From: an uncultured Methylophaga sp.
GTDB taxonomy: Bacteria; Pseudomonadota; Gammaproteobacteria; Nitrosococcales; Methylophagaceae
Assembly: GCF_947259025.1 (NCBI RefSeq)
Contig: NZ_CAMYKO010000005.1
Location: 496,001 to 560,000 of the forward strand
Reading direction: 5' to 3'
Length of the DNA stretch: 64,000 bases
The first letter of the stretch is position 1. Each line of letters starts with the position of its first letter. The translations under genes were made by a program, and so were the position numbers. A model generated the notes under the pieces. That model did no database searches and was not told where the DNA came from. It worked only from the letters and a program-made list of their open reading frames with translations. Positions 41,278 to 53,071 of the stretch are shown here, one piece after another.

Positions 41278-44200
41278 CTATTCAGGCCCGCCCCGTTCAT
41301 AGGTGTAGAGCAAATCCACGCCGCTCTCGGTGCCCGACTCGGCCTTGAGCGACCAGATTTTGCTGAGCTGATAACGAAGCTCTACCGTGCTGACCGACTC
41401 AAACACGCCGATGCCATAGCTCAGATAGAGTTTGGGCGAGAGATATTTACCCACCTGTACACCGGCACTCTCTGCGCTGTCGCCGGTGATGGAAAATTCA
41501 TCCAGGCCAAAGGTGCTTGCAATCTGATCGCCAATCATTGCGCCATTTTGCAGCCCCATTCCGGTTGCTGCAGAAGCCAGCAAGGCCGCATCGGTGGCAC
41601 TGGCCTGATCCACGGGCTTGCCCAGAATCAGGTAAGCAAGAATATTGTCCTGACTCATTTCCGGGTCGGAGAATAATTCTGCCTGCGGTGCCGAGGCATA
41701 GCCCTGGATATGCAGACCGGCTTTGACTTCTTTGCCTTTGCGCACCGCTTTGATATCCAGTTCCGGGTTATCGATCGCGCCACCGGCAAAGCGGATACTG
41801 CCATCATCGACATGCAACAACTGGCGATAGGCCAGATAAGTGCCATCCTTGATATTAATTTCGCCATTACCCAGCAAAATGTCGTTGGTGTTGCCAAACA
41901 CCCGCAACTCACCCGCCAGGCGACCCTGAAAGCCCATAGCCTGAAGCTGCACGCTATCGCCCAGACTCACCGTCACATCAACCTCTGTGACTGCCCCGCT
42001 CTCTGCGTTTTCTTCCTGCTGCGTCACTACGACCACATCGCGGCTGGGACTGACGCTGGAATTAAATTGCTTGGGTTCCAGTTGCGCCTTGGGAATGTGC
42101 ACTTTGCCTTTAACCAGCGTCTTTTTCGGCGTCACATCAATCGCCAGATCCGGCTCGGCGATAACCAGTGCTTCCGGCGTGTTCATCACTTCCAGTTGCT
42201 GGCCTTTAATTTGTGTCGTCAGTTGCCAGCTTTGATCGGTCAGTGTGAACTGACCTTCGCCATTGAGACTGCCCTGCCCCGACTGGGCCTGCAGATTGAA
42301 ATCAACCTGATCCAGATCACCATCGATATTGGCCTCGATTTGTTTGAGCACAATGCCGGCATCCACAACCGCGACCTGGCCTTGCTGCAGGCTGACTTTG
42401 CCGTTGATTTGCGGCTGTGTGACCGTGCCTGCCAGTTGAATATCAATATCAAGCTGACCTTTTAAATCGCCAAAGGCGGGATGATCCAGTTGCAGTTGCG
42501 ACAAATCCTTAACCGCTGACGTCACAGAGCCACGCAAAGTCGCATTGTCAGGTTGTTCTGTGAGGGTTTTCAGGCTGGCAGTTTCAATTTCTGCATCAAT
42601 CGCCGACACACCGTCCAATTGTGGCTCCAGGTGAAAGCTGGCCGTGGTCTGGCTGGCATCAAGCTGATAACGTAAAGACACATTATTGAGTGGCAGCGGC
42701 TTTTGCTGGTTCAGCGCGCTCTGATTGAGCTGCAGGCTGGCATCATCGAGGAAGATTTCACCAGCGCCAGTGATTTCAGAACTGGCATCTGACGCCAGGT
42801 TGAACTCACCTCGCAAACTCCCCTCAAGCTGTTCTAGTTGCGCTGCGAAACCTTCGAACAGCGCCAGCGGCACATCATCAAAGTCACCTGATACCTGCCA
42901 TTGCGTACCATCATGACTCGCTTCGATGCAGAAGCGGCCATTATCAGAACCCCAGCAATGTTGAGGCACGGTCTGACTTTCAGCGGATAAGGTCATCACG
43001 CCCTGTTCAACTAATTGCCATTGTCCTGCCTGTTCATTGCTGAAGGCTAACTGTGCCAGTTCACCCTGCCAGACCATCGCCTCATTGAGGCTGCCGTCGG
43101 CTTCAAGTTCTAACGACAGGGCCGTCGCATCCAGCGTGACCGCCAGCTTATGCTGCTGTTGCTGGCCGCTTAGCTTGAGCTGCAGGCTGTCGGCAGCGAA
43201 CTGTGGCAGATTCAGGCCGGTTATAGCGATATCTGCACCCAGATCGGCATTATCACTGAGGGCCAGTTGCAGATCGCCGTCGATTTGCTCAATACCGACC
43301 GCCTGATAAGCAATCTGCTTACCTTCCAGCTTGGCCTGAATTTCAGGTTTTTCCAGTGTGCCACCTAGCTGCCCCTCAGCGTTCAAGCTGCCTTTCAGAG
43401 CAGGGTAGAAATCTTCTAAATCAGGTGATTGCAACGCCCAGTTAAAGTCGAGCAATGATTCTCGCAACTGACCACTTACCGACAGCGTTGAACGGCCAGA
43501 ATTAAGTGTCAGCCCACTGACATCAATCAGCGTGTCCTGGTATTGAATGTTACCGGCCAGTTGCAGCGGTCTGTTGCGTAACTGACCTTCTACTGCGATT
43601 TTGTTCACGGCGAGCTGTATTGTTTCTGCCTCGCGTCTCACATCCAGGCCCATCTGCCCTGAGAGCTGACCGGGCCAGCCCGTTGCCAGCACGCCGGGAT
43701 TAGTGTCTGTTAACTTCAACTGGCCGTTAAGCAGGCTTTCACCCGCCCAGCGAATGGGGCCTTCATAGTTAATCGAACCCTCCGCCAGTTTGATATTGAG
43801 TTTGCTCTGCTCAAAGCCGCTGGCGGTATCGCCCTGGCCTTCAATCTGGATGGCGGCGGCGATTTCATCGACGCTTAACTCACTACTGGCACTGAGACTG
43901 AGTTGTTCCGGGTTGCCGGTTAATGCCACTTGGCCCTGTTCAAGTGATACCAGGCGGCCGGCAATCTCCGGCGGTAAAGTCATCCCCTGCCAGTCGGCAT
44001 CCAGCTGGTATTGCAGCGGTGAAGATGCCCAGTTGATCATGCCGTTTGCGTTCGCCGTGCCGTCGAAAGCAGCTACTTTTAATGACTCAATAGTCAGTTG
44101 CTGTAGTGAGCCGCTGGTATCGGCCAACAGCTCAATTTGTTGTTGCTGCCAGTCGATAATGGTATCAAGCGATGCCTGATAATCATCGGGGCTGCCCTTA

Positions 44201-45327
44201 AAGCTGAGACTGCCGTTAGCGCTGCTGACCATTGTCTGCTCACCGGTCAGTGGCCAGGACAGGTTCTGCCAGCGTGCTTGTAAATCAGCTTGAGGCTGAG
44301 ACTCAGCGATATCTACTGTGCCGGAGAGATTAAGGGTTTTATCTTCGCTTATCGCAGTCTCAACCCCCAACTGCCAGAGTTGCAGATTATCGCTCTCAAC
44401 ATCGGCTGAAACCGATACAACAGGCAAGTCAGGCTGCAACACCCGGGACTGAAGCTGGGCCTTAACCTGCTCAAGGTTGCCACTGGCTTGAAGATTGAGC
44501 TGTTCAAAGCGGGTTTGCTGGCCCTCGACAATGGCTGCCAGATCAATGGCTTCCGCGTTGGCATTAAAGGACCAGCGCAGGTCATTGAGCACATTTTCAA
44601 CCACCATTTCCTGGCTTGCATTCAGTGGGCCGGAAACAGTTTGCTGCAGGGTCAGTCTTTCCAGGTTGCCATTAATCTGACCGGCAAGCTGTACTGCTTC
44701 CGGCAGCACCTGTTTGAGCGTGACCTGATAATTGAGTGAGGCCGGATAAGGGTTTTGCAACTGGATAGTGCCGTTCAAATCTGCACTGATATCCTCGCGC
44801 ACGAATTCAAACTGCTTGATATTCAGCCCTTCATAGCCGGCTGTTAACTGGCTGTTCACTGTGTTTAAAACGGGCGTTTTATCGCCGTTTTCATCAATCA
44901 GCGTAACGCGGCCAACAGCAAGTTCATCCACTTGAATCTGCACGGGCAATTGAATATCCGGCAGCGAGATGGCAGTGCTTTCAGGCTCAGACTCAGGCTC
45001 TGTGGCAGCGACAGTGAAAACATCCACCCCGCTGACTTGCAGAGACTGGACATGGACTGTGGCTTTCAGCAAAGCCATGGGCTGCCAGCGCAGGCTGATT
45101 GAGTCGATTTCAGCGCCACTGGCCTGTTCCGGCCGATAATCAACCTCGGACAGGGTGACCGAATCGATTAGCCTGCCCCGCGCCTCCCCCACCTGCAGGG
45201 CAGGCAGTGCTTTTTGTGCCAGCGAGATCGCGGTATTGAGCCCCGACTGGGTGGCCAGCAACCAGCCGGCAGCCAGTACCAGTAGTAAAATCAGTGCAGC
45301 GAAAGTCAGCAGCAGTTTCTTGAGCAT
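41278..45327 (-). CDS. tamB: translocation and assembly module protein TamB
   Basis: 1,349 residues. An N-terminal membrane helix (LLLTFAALILLLVLAAGWLL) is followed by a very long beta-strand-repetitive periplasmic region. The C-terminal DUF490 part includes VEVRVFGNTNDILLGNGEIN-like sequence (AGELRVFGNTNDILLGNGEI) and ILAYLILGKPVDQASATDAA, ending in YLSYGIGVFESVSTVELRYQ-type barrel-interacting sequence. TamB works with TamA in outer-membrane protein and lipid transport. Its ATG overlaps the tamA stop (TAATG). Confidence 0.96.
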   Translation of the reverse strand: MLKKLLLTFAALILLLVLAAGWLLATQSGLNTAISLAQKALPALQVGEARGRLIDSVTLSEVDYRPEQASGAEIDSISLRWQPMALLKATVHVQSLQVSGVDVFTVAATEPESEPESTAISLPDIQLPVQIQVDELAVGRVTLIDENGDKTPVLNTVNSQLTAGYEGLNIKQFEFVREDISADLNGTIQLQNPYPASLNYQVTLKQVLPEAVQLAGQINGNLERLTLQQTVSGPLNASQEMVVENVLNDLRWSFNANAEAIDLAAIVEGQQTRFEQLNLQASGNLEQVKAQLQSRVLQPDLPVVSVSADVESDNLQLWQLGVETAISEDKTLNLSGTVDIAESQPQADLQARWQNLSWPLTGEQTMVSSANGSLSFKGSPDDYQASLDTIIDWQQQQIELLADTSGSLQQLTIESLKVAAFDGTANANGMINWASSPLQYQLDADWQGMTLPPEIAGRLVSLEQGQVALTGNPEQLSLSASSELSVDEIAAAIQIEGQGDTASGFEQSKLNIKLAEGSINYEGPIRWAGESLLNGQLKLTDTNPGVLATGWPGQLSGQMGLDVRREAETIQLAVNKIAVEGQLRNRPLQLAGNIQYQDTLIDVSGLTLNSGRSTLSVSGQLRESLLDFNWALQSPDLEDFYPALKGSLNAEGQLGGTLEKPEIQAKLEGKQIAYQAVGIEQIDGDLQLALSDNADLGADIAITGLNLPQFAADSLQLKLSGQQQQHKLAVTLDATALSLELEADGSLNEAMVWQGELAQLAFSNEQAGQWQLVEQGVMTLSAESQTVPQHCWGSDNGRFCIEASHDGTQWQVSGDFDDVPLALFEGFAAQLEQLEGSLRGEFNLASDASSEITGAGEIFLDDASLQLNQSALNQQKPLPLNNVSLRYQLDASQTTASFHLEPQLDGVSAIDAEIETASLKTLTEQPDNATLRGSVTSAVKDLSQLQLDHPAFGDLKGQLDIDIQLAGTVTQPQINGKVSLQQGQVAVVDAGIVLKQIEANIDGDLDQVDFNLQAQSGQGSLNGEGQFTLTDQSWQLTTQIKGQQLEVMNTPEALVIAEPDLAIDVTPKKTLVKGKVHIPKAQLEPKQFNSSVSPSRDVVVVTQQEENAESGAVTEVDVTVSLGDSVQLQAMGFQGRLAGELRVFGNTNDILLGNGEINIKDGTYLAYRQLLHVDDGSIRFAGGAIDNPELDIKAVRKGKEVKAGLHIQGYASAPQAELFSDPEMSQDNILAYLILGKPVDQASATDAALLASAATGMGLQNGAMIGDQIASTFGLDEFSITGDSAESAGVQVGKYLSPKLYLSYGIGVFESVSTVELRYQLSKIWSLKAESGTESGVDLLYTYERGGPE

Positions 45328-47060
45328 TACAGATCGGGTCCTATCACGATATGCAGGGCAATGGGTTCATCGGTTTCAGACAGGGCTTTAGCGAGATCAA
45401 CACGGATTAAGCCCACCGGCGAACGCCAGCGAACGCCAATACCGACACTGTATTCAATGGGGTCGCTGAAACTGTTGTAGGCATTACCAAAGTCACTGAA
45501 TATCGCCCCGCCCCATTTTTCCAGAAACATATGCTCGTATTCCAGGCTGCCCACCGCCAGGTAGCGACCGCCCTCGACTTCACCGTCATCGCCTTCAGGG
45601 CCCAGTGCCTGGTAGTCAAAACCGCGGATGCTGTTATCGCCACCGGCAAAGAAGCGCAGTGAAGTCGGTAATTGTTCAAAGTCACTGACTTCGGTCGCAC
45701 CCACAGCGGCGCGGGTAATGATGCGTCCGTTTTCGCCCAGGCTGCGGATATACTTACCACGCACCACCACCTGACCGAAGGTCACATCAGAAAGCAGGGA
45801 CTCCGATGCACCGGACAAAGATAATGACAGGCGGCCGCCATGACGGGTGTAAAGCGTATTATCCGCCCAGGTTCGGCTCCAGGCGATGCCGGGGATTAAC
45901 AGCAAGGAAGACTCGCTGTCATCGGAGACATCAAAGTCTTCCTGCAACAGTTTGAGTGAGCCGGTCTCATCCCAGCCGAAGCGCTGACGTTTGTAATAGC
46001 TGCCAATCGCATAGGACTGGCTCTCACTGGTATCGGTGTCCTGTTGCTTGAACTCGGTATTAAAGCCAACCGTATTGATAGTCTCACTCCAGAATGGCAT
46101 CACATAATCTGCAGAGAGGCTGTTGGCCACCTGCGACAGTCGCGCCTCGGTACTGAGGCGATGCCCACGCTGATTGATGTAGCGATTCTCCCAGCCCAAA
46201 GCCAGGCGGGCGCCGGTATCGGTGCCATAACCCAGCCCCGCGGTGTACAGGTGTTTGGGCTTTTCACGCAGTTTAATATCCAGCGGCACCCTGCCGTCCT
46301 CGCGTTCATCACGGCGGGTCTGTACTGAGACGCTGTCAAAATAGCCACTGTTGCTGAGGTTACTGCGCAGCGACAGTACCTGTTTATCATCATAGGGTTC
46401 ACCGGCCTCGATCGGTTGCAGTTTAGACAGCAGGCGATCGCCGATAACTGTATCCGGATAGTTAATGGACTGAAATAGGTAACGAACACCAGATTGGTAG
46501 GTTAAATAAATAGTTGCTGAATATTTCTCAGGCCTGACCTTAACTTCAGATCGGGTCATTTCACCGTCAAAATAACCGCGGCTGGCGGCCAGTCTGAGGA
46601 TGGATTTCTTGGCTGATTCATAAGCCTGATGATCCAACGGCTCACCGGCCTTGAGTGGGAAATCCTTGACCAGTTTTTCAAACTCGCTGTCGCTGGCGGC
46701 TTCACCGTCGATCTTGAGTTCAACGTTATCGATTAATACCGGCTCACCGGTATTAATCTGATAGCTTGCCTGCCAGCCGTCCTCGGCTGTCTGCAAATCA
46801 CCGCTGATTTCCGGCGAATAAAAGCCAAAGACGGTCAGCATCGTTTTTAACTCATCGACACTGCTCTGATGCAGCTTTTCTACATAACGCTGACTCAGTC
46901 TCTCGCTGTCTTTATGGCGTTGTATGGTGAGACCGTTACGAAGCGTGTCTGCCATTTTTTCATCAACACCTTCAATACTGACAGCAATACGGGCCTCTTC
47001 GGCGTGCAGCGGCAAACAGAATAACAGCAGAAATAAAAAGACAAAGGCAACGCGCGTCAT
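45327..47060 (-). CDS. tamA: outer-membrane assembly protein TamA
   Basis: 577 residues from ATG 47060, where a signal peptide begins (MTRVAFVFLFLLLFCLPLHA). Three POTRA-like domains (about 23-265) precede an Omp85 barrel with GLGYGTDTGARLALGWENRY and RFFAGGDNSIRGFDYQALGP (the VRGF/IRGF loop motif), and the terminal strand IALHIVIGPDL. The upstream open frame to 47201 overlaps the AraC gene and is not used. Coupled to tamB by a one-base overlap. Confidence 0.96.
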   Translation of the reverse strand: MTRVAFVFLFLLLFCLPLHAEEARIAVSIEGVDEKMADTLRNGLTIQRHKDSERLSQRYVEKLHQSSVDELKTMLTVFGFYSPEISGDLQTAEDGWQASYQINTGEPVLIDNVELKIDGEAASDSEFEKLVKDFPLKAGEPLDHQAYESAKKSILRLAASRGYFDGEMTRSEVKVRPEKYSATIYLTYQSGVRYLFQSINYPDTVIGDRLLSKLQPIEAGEPYDDKQVLSLRSNLSNSGYFDSVSVQTRRDEREDGRVPLDIKLREKPKHLYTAGLGYGTDTGARLALGWENRYINQRGHRLSTEARLSQVANSLSADYVMPFWSETINTVGFNTEFKQQDTDTSESQSYAIGSYYKRQRFGWDETGSLKLLQEDFDVSDDSESSLLLIPGIAWSRTWADNTLYTRHGGRLSLSLSGASESLLSDVTFGQVVVRGKYIRSLGENGRIITRAAVGATEVSDFEQLPTSLRFFAGGDNSIRGFDYQALGPEGDDGEVEGGRYLAVGSLEYEHMFLEKWGGAIFSDFGNAYNSFSDPIEYSVGIGVRWRSPVGLIRVDLAKALSETDEPIALHIVIGPDL

Positions 47061-47154
47061 CAACTGGAAATGGTCCGTGATTTTAGTCACAAAAAAATGC
47101 TTATTATGACAGCCCTGAACGGGCTTGCCGATGCTTCTGAGACAACGGGGAGGT

Positions 47155-48072
47155 CTAGTTGTTGCTGGATTGACGGCGATAGTGGCTGGGCGAGCAGCCA
47201 AAGAAACGGGTAAAGCGACGGCTGAAATGACTTAAATCATTGAATCCAAAGCTGTAACAGGCATCGGTCACACTTTTACCTGCCTGGATGGCTTCGGCAG
47301 CGGACTTGAGACGCAGTTGCTGTTGAAATTCTCCGGGCGTGCAGCCCAGTTGTTTTTTGAACTCGACATAGAGCCGGCTGCGGCTCATACAAGCCTTACG
47401 GCAAAGCTGATCAATATCCAGCGGTAATGCGAGGTTTTGCTCCAGATGGTGAATGGCAACGGTAATGCCAGTCGCATCGGGTACTTTTTGACAATAACTG
47501 AGCAATACATCGCGCCCCTGCTCGCGCAGCAGTCTGATCACCAGTTCCGTCACACTCAGATCCAGCATCAGCTCCTTATCCGGATTATCCTGCGTGTAGA
47601 GCATGACCATTTTTTCCAGCAGTTGCTGGGTGTCGCCGGTGTGATGCTTGTGAATGATTTGCGGCTGATATTCCCAGTTATGCTCGACCCCATCCAGCCG
47701 AATCAGGTCCTGCATGCGTTCCGACAAGCGGTCGATGCGATCTTTTGCAATTTCTATTGTCAAACAGGTGGTAGGCGCCTCTTCCTTGGCATCGGGAAAG
47801 TCAATTTCCACGTAGTCACCGGGAGGCATCACGTAGGATTCGTGAGGCAGGAACAGTTCGCCATCCTGATGATGCAGATCGTGCATGACTTTACGACCAC
47901 TGACCATGCCGCAATACAGCAATTGCTCGGCCTCCAGGCCAACGCCTTTAGCTGCACGGTAGGTATCGTAAATACTGAGCTCGGATTCCGGGCCGGCAAA
48001 TTTGAGCTTATTTTCGATCAGTAATTGTCGTTTTTCACGCCGTTTTGATGGCGAGAGTTTCTCAATCTGCAT
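47155..48072 (-). CDS. AraC-family transcriptional regulator
   Basis: 305 residues. An N-terminal sensor domain (SIYDTYRAAKGVGLEAEQLL, YVMPPGDYVEIDFPDA) precedes a C-terminal double helix-turn-helix (DIDQLCRKACMSRSRLYVEF and VTDACYSFGFNDLSHFSRRF, ending FFGCSPSHYRR). It is divergent from the aldehyde dehydrogenase gene. Direct repeats in the gap (48122-48153) are candidate sites. The likely inducer is an alcohol or aldehyde, by context only. Confidence 0.92.
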   Translation of the reverse strand: MQIEKLSPSKRREKRQLLIENKLKFAGPESELSIYDTYRAAKGVGLEAEQLLYCGMVSGRKVMHDLHHQDGELFLPHESYVMPPGDYVEIDFPDAKEEAPTTCLTIEIAKDRIDRLSERMQDLIRLDGVEHNWEYQPQIIHKHHTGDTQQLLEKMVMLYTQDNPDKELMLDLSVTELVIRLLREQGRDVLLSYCQKVPDATGITVAIHHLEQNLALPLDIDQLCRKACMSRSRLYVEFKKQLGCTPGEFQQQLRLKSAAEAIQAGKSVTDACYSFGFNDLSHFSRRFTRFFGCSPSHYRRQSSNN

Positions 48073-48121
48073 CGTAGGATCTTTAATAAAGTTGTAACAG
48101 GATTTTGAAACTGTTCTGGAC

Positions 48122-48153
48122 TGTAAGTCAAGTAATTGGGAATTACAGTCAAG
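48122..48153 (+). promoter_or_regulatory. candidate AraC-type operator
   Basis: Two copies of AGTCAAG (48126-48132 and 48147-48153) start 21 bp apart, two helical turns, typical for AraC-family sites. The inverted pair GACTGTAA (48119) and TTACAGTC (48143) overlaps them. It lies 90 bp upstream of the aldehyde dehydrogenase start, with the regulator gene on the other side. Confidence 0.5.
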
Positions 48154-48242
48154 CGCATTGATATCAGGCGGATTTATCCTGCATCATCATATCGATACTC
48201 ATACTATTATTATTAATCGACAAGCACAGAGAGAGAATAACC

Positions 48243-49763
48243 ATGATTTACGCAAAACCAGGAACTGAAGGTTCCGTCGTCAGCTTTAAAAAACGTTATG
48301 ACAACTTTATCGGCGGCAAATGGGTGGCACCGGTTAAAGGTCAGTATTTCGATAATGTCACCCCCGTCACCGGTGAAGTTTTCTGTGACGTGGCTGAGTC
48401 CACTGAAGAAGATATCAACCTGGCTTTGGACGCGGCCCATGCCGTCAAAGATGCCTGGGGTAAAACCTCAGTCACCGAACGTTCCAACATCCTGCTGAAA
48501 ATCGCCGATCGCATTGAAGAAAACCTGGAAATGCTGGCCGTGGCAGAAACCTGGGACAACGGTAAAGCCGTTCGTGAAACCCTGAATGCCGACGTACCAC
48601 TGGCCGCTGACCACTTCCGCTACTTTGCCGGTTGTATCCGTGCCCAGGAAGGCACCATGGGTGAAATCGACGAAAATACCGTCGCTTATCACTTCCACGA
48701 GCCGCTCGGCGTCGTTGGTCAGATCATCCCCTGGAACTTCCCGCTGCTGATGGCGGCGTGGAAACTGGCACCAGCCCTGGCAGCCGGTAACTGCATCGTG
48801 ATGAAACCGGCCGAATCTACACCGGTTTCTATCCTGAAACTGATGGAAGTCATCGGCGATCTGCTGCCAGCCGGTGTGTTGAACATCGTTAACGGTATGG
48901 GCCGTGTCGCCGGTGAAGCGCTGGCATCCAGCACCCGTATTGCCAAGATTGCCTTTACCGGTTCTACCCCTGTGGGTTCGCACATCATGTCACGCGCTGC
49001 CGAGAACATCATTCCTTCCACCACTGAGCTGGGTGGTAAATCACCCAACGTCTTTTTTGAAGACATCATGGACCAGGAAGAAGAGTTCATTAACAAAGCC
49101 GCAGAAGGCATGGTGCTGGCGTTCTTCAACCAGGGCGAAGTCTGCACCTGTCCATCACGCGCGCTGATCCAGGAAAGCATCTATGACAAGTTCATTGAGA
49201 AGGTCATGGAACGCGCCAGAGCCATCAAACGTGGCAACCCGCTGGATACTGACGTTCAAGTCGGTGCTCAGGCTTCACAAATGCAGTTCGACAAGATTAT
49301 GGAATATGTCGATATCGGCAAGAAAGAAGGCGCTGAAGTGCTGATGGGCGGTGAAGTAGAACAACTGGGCGCCGAGTTTGATAGCGGCTACTACATTCAG
49401 CCGACCCTGATGAAAGGTCACAACAAGATGCGCATCTTCCAGGAAGAAATCTTTGGCCCGGTCGTTTCTGTGACCACGTTTAAAGATGAAGCCGAAGCGC
49501 TGGAAATTGCCAACGATACCGAGTTTGGTCTGGGTGCCGGTCTCTGGACCCGCGATATGAACCTGGCTTACCGCATGGGGCGTGGCATTCAGGCGGGCCG
49601 TGTATGGACCAACTGCTACCACGCTTACCCGGCTCACGCTGCCTTTGGTGGTTACAAGAAATCCGGTGTTGGCCGTGAGACCCACAAAATGGTGCTGGAA
49701 CACTACCAGCAAACCAAAAACCTGCTGGTCAGCTACAGCACCAGCCCACTGGGTTTCTTCTAG
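48243..49763 (+). CDS. NAD-dependent aldehyde dehydrogenase
   Basis: 506 residues of the ExaC/AldB type. The catalytic cysteine is in [16 protein letters not shown]; the catalytic glutamate in [14 protein letters not shown]; the NAD-binding motif is [16 protein letters not shown]; the oxyanion Asn is in [20 protein letters not shown]. It converts acetaldehyde (or a related aldehyde) to the acid. Acetyl-CoA synthetase follows. Together they would carry ethanol or acetaldehyde into acetyl-CoA. A terminator separates the two genes. Confidence 0.95.
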   Translation: MIYAKPGTEGSVVSFKKRYDNFIGGKWVAPVKGQYFDNVTPVTGEVFCDVAESTEEDINLALDAAHAVKDAWGKTSVTERSNILLKIADRIEENLEMLAVAETWDNGKAVRETLNADVPLAADHFRYFAGCIRAQEGTMGEIDENTVAYHFHEPLGVVGQIIPWNFPLLMAAWKLAPALAAGNCIVMKPAESTPVSILKLMEVIGDLLPAGVLNIVNGMGRVAGEALASSTRIAKIAFTGSTPVGSHIMSRAAENIIPSTTELGGKSPNVFFEDIMDQEEEFINKAAEGMVLAFFNQGEVCTCPSRALIQESIYDKFIEKVMERARAIKRGNPLDTDVQVGAQASQMQFDKIMEYVDIGKKEGAEVLMGGEVEQLGAEFDSGYYIQPTLMKGHNKMRIFQEEIFGPVVSVTTFKDEAEALEIANDTEFGLGAGLWTRDMNLAYRMGRGIQAGRVWTNCYHAYPAHAAFGGYKKSGVGRETHKMVLEHYQQTKNLLVSYSTSPLGFF

Positions 49764-49775
49764 AATCCATCCCGC

Positions 49776-49815
49776 AAAAACTCTCCCTCAAGCCTGGCTT
49801 TTGGGAGAGTTTTTT
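49776..49815 (+). terminator. Rho-independent terminator
   Basis: AACTCTCCC / GGGAGAGTT with a 15-base loop, followed by TTTTTG, between aldehyde dehydrogenase and acs. Confidence 0.88.
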
Positions 49816-49893
49816 GTGTCTGCTTAACAGGCCTCAATTACAGGGGTAAAGTAGACACGCAGCCCTGCAAAATAATCATAAAGGTGTCGCTAT

Positions 49894-51854
<1,961 letters not shown>

Positions 51855-51858
<4 letters not shown>

Positions 51859-52253
51859 CAAAGGATGCAAAATCCGACTCTCAACGTTTAGATAAATGGT
51901 TGTGGGCTGCGCGGTTTTACAAAACCCGCGGCCTCGCCGTTGAAGCGATCAGCGGCGGTAAAGTGCATCTTAATAGCCAGCGTATCAAGCCCAGCCGCAC
52001 CGTGCGGGTGGATGATACGCTGACTATCTCCAAACCACCCTACGAATTCACTATCGTTATACAGGGTCTCAATCTGCAGCGTCGCCCAGCCACCGAAGCG
52101 CAGATGCTGTATCAGGAAACCGAAGAAAGCATCAAAAAGCGCGAAATCCTGCGTGAACAAATCAAGAATGAACCGCTGGGCTCGCGGATGCATAAGGGCC
52201 GACCCAGTAAGCGTGATCGGCGCAATATTATTCGCTTCACCCGCCAGGGCTGA
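51855..52253 (+). CDS. hslR: heat-shock protein 15 (HslR), S4 RNA-binding
   Basis: 132 residues with an N-terminal S4 domain ([40 protein letters not shown]) and a basic tail ([20 protein letters not shown]). HslR rescues stalled 50S subunits carrying peptidyl-tRNA. Start ATG overlaps the acs stop (ATGA). Confidence 0.95.
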
Positions 52254-52255
52254 TC

Positions 52256-52693
52256 ATGTCTGACAGCGACTTTCTGCTTAATCAGCTAAGCCATGAGGAC
52301 GATGCACTCTCCTACGCCGTCGCCATGCAACACAAAGCTTCCAGCGTGGGTTTTGACTGGCCTGATATCAAAGGCGTGATTGGCAAGATTCATGAAGAGC
52401 TGGATGAGCTGGGCGATGAAATTGACGCTGACGCTGACAAACAGCGGCTGGCTGATGAACTGGGCGATGTATTGTTCGCCTGCTGCAATCTGGCCCGTCA
52501 TCTGGGCATTGACCCGGTAGAGGCCCTGTCAGGCACCAACCAGAAGTTTTACCGCCGGTTTAACTTCGTTGAAACCTCGGTCAGCGCAGCCGGAAAAACT
52601 TTTTCAGACTTTACCCTGGATGAACTGGACCAGTTCTGGGATCAGGCCAAACAACTGGAAAGACTGGAAGACAACGACATCGAGGCTGACTGA
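52256..52693 (+). CDS. MazG-like protein, C-terminal domain only
   Basis: 145 residues. It aligns with only the second half of typical MazG: VGFDWPDIKGVIGKIHEELDEL (the E-x2-E metal motif), RLADELGDVLFACCNLARHL (E-x2-D) and KFYRRFNFVE. Full MazG is about 260 residues with two such domains; the N-terminal one is absent here. It begins two bases after hslR. Still plausibly an NTP pyrophosphohydrolase, since the catalytic domain in E. coli MazG is the C-terminal one. Confidence 0.88.
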   Translation: MSDSDFLLNQLSHEDDALSYAVAMQHKASSVGFDWPDIKGVIGKIHEELDELGDEIDADADKQRLADELGDVLFACCNLARHLGIDPVEALSGTNQKFYRRFNFVETSVSAAGKTFSDFTLDELDQFWDQAKQLERLEDNDIEAD

Positions 52694-52840
52694 ATAACGA
52701 CCTGGGCCTGGATGCCTCCATTACAGTCGGCATGACGGCCGTTTTTGCAGGCAGGGACAACTTTTCAGTCTACGGGACAGGATTAAATTGTGAGTCCGAG
52801 GAACAAGCAAAGTTAACCAGTCAGTTAGCAAGAGTAATTC

Positions 52841-53056
52841 ATCACCCTGAGCGAGACTAGATCGCCCTCATGAGCAAAAATAACTTATCATTCTGAGTGA
52901 GAGTAAATCGTCACCCTGAGCGTCAAATAACAGGTCATCCTGAGCGACCGTAAATCGTCACGCTGAGCAATATTTTCCTTTCGCCCTCAGCAAAATTACC
53001 CTTATAAACCTGAGGAAAATTACCCTTGTCACCCTGAGCGATAGCCGAAGGGTCTC
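52841..53056. repeat. degenerate tandem repeat, unit about 23 bp
   Basis: The gap between MazG and fdhD holds about nine diverged copies of a unit like GTCACCCTGAGCG-N10. Copies start near 52841, 52861, 52887, 52910, 52934, 52957, 52982, 53004 and 53028; spacing is 20-26 bp. The last reads GTCACCCTGAGCG-ATAGCCGAAGGGTCTC, whose end can pair back (ACCCT / AGGGT). It resembles dispersed CCCTGAGCGAAG-type elements of many bacteria. No protein is encoded. Confidence 0.7.
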
Positions 53057-53071
53057 TGAACTAAACCAAAC

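Noticed and set aside
52841-53056. Possible CRISPR array
   Set aside because: Repeat cores are only 10-13 bp and diverged, spacing is irregular at 20-26 bp and no cas gene is nearby.
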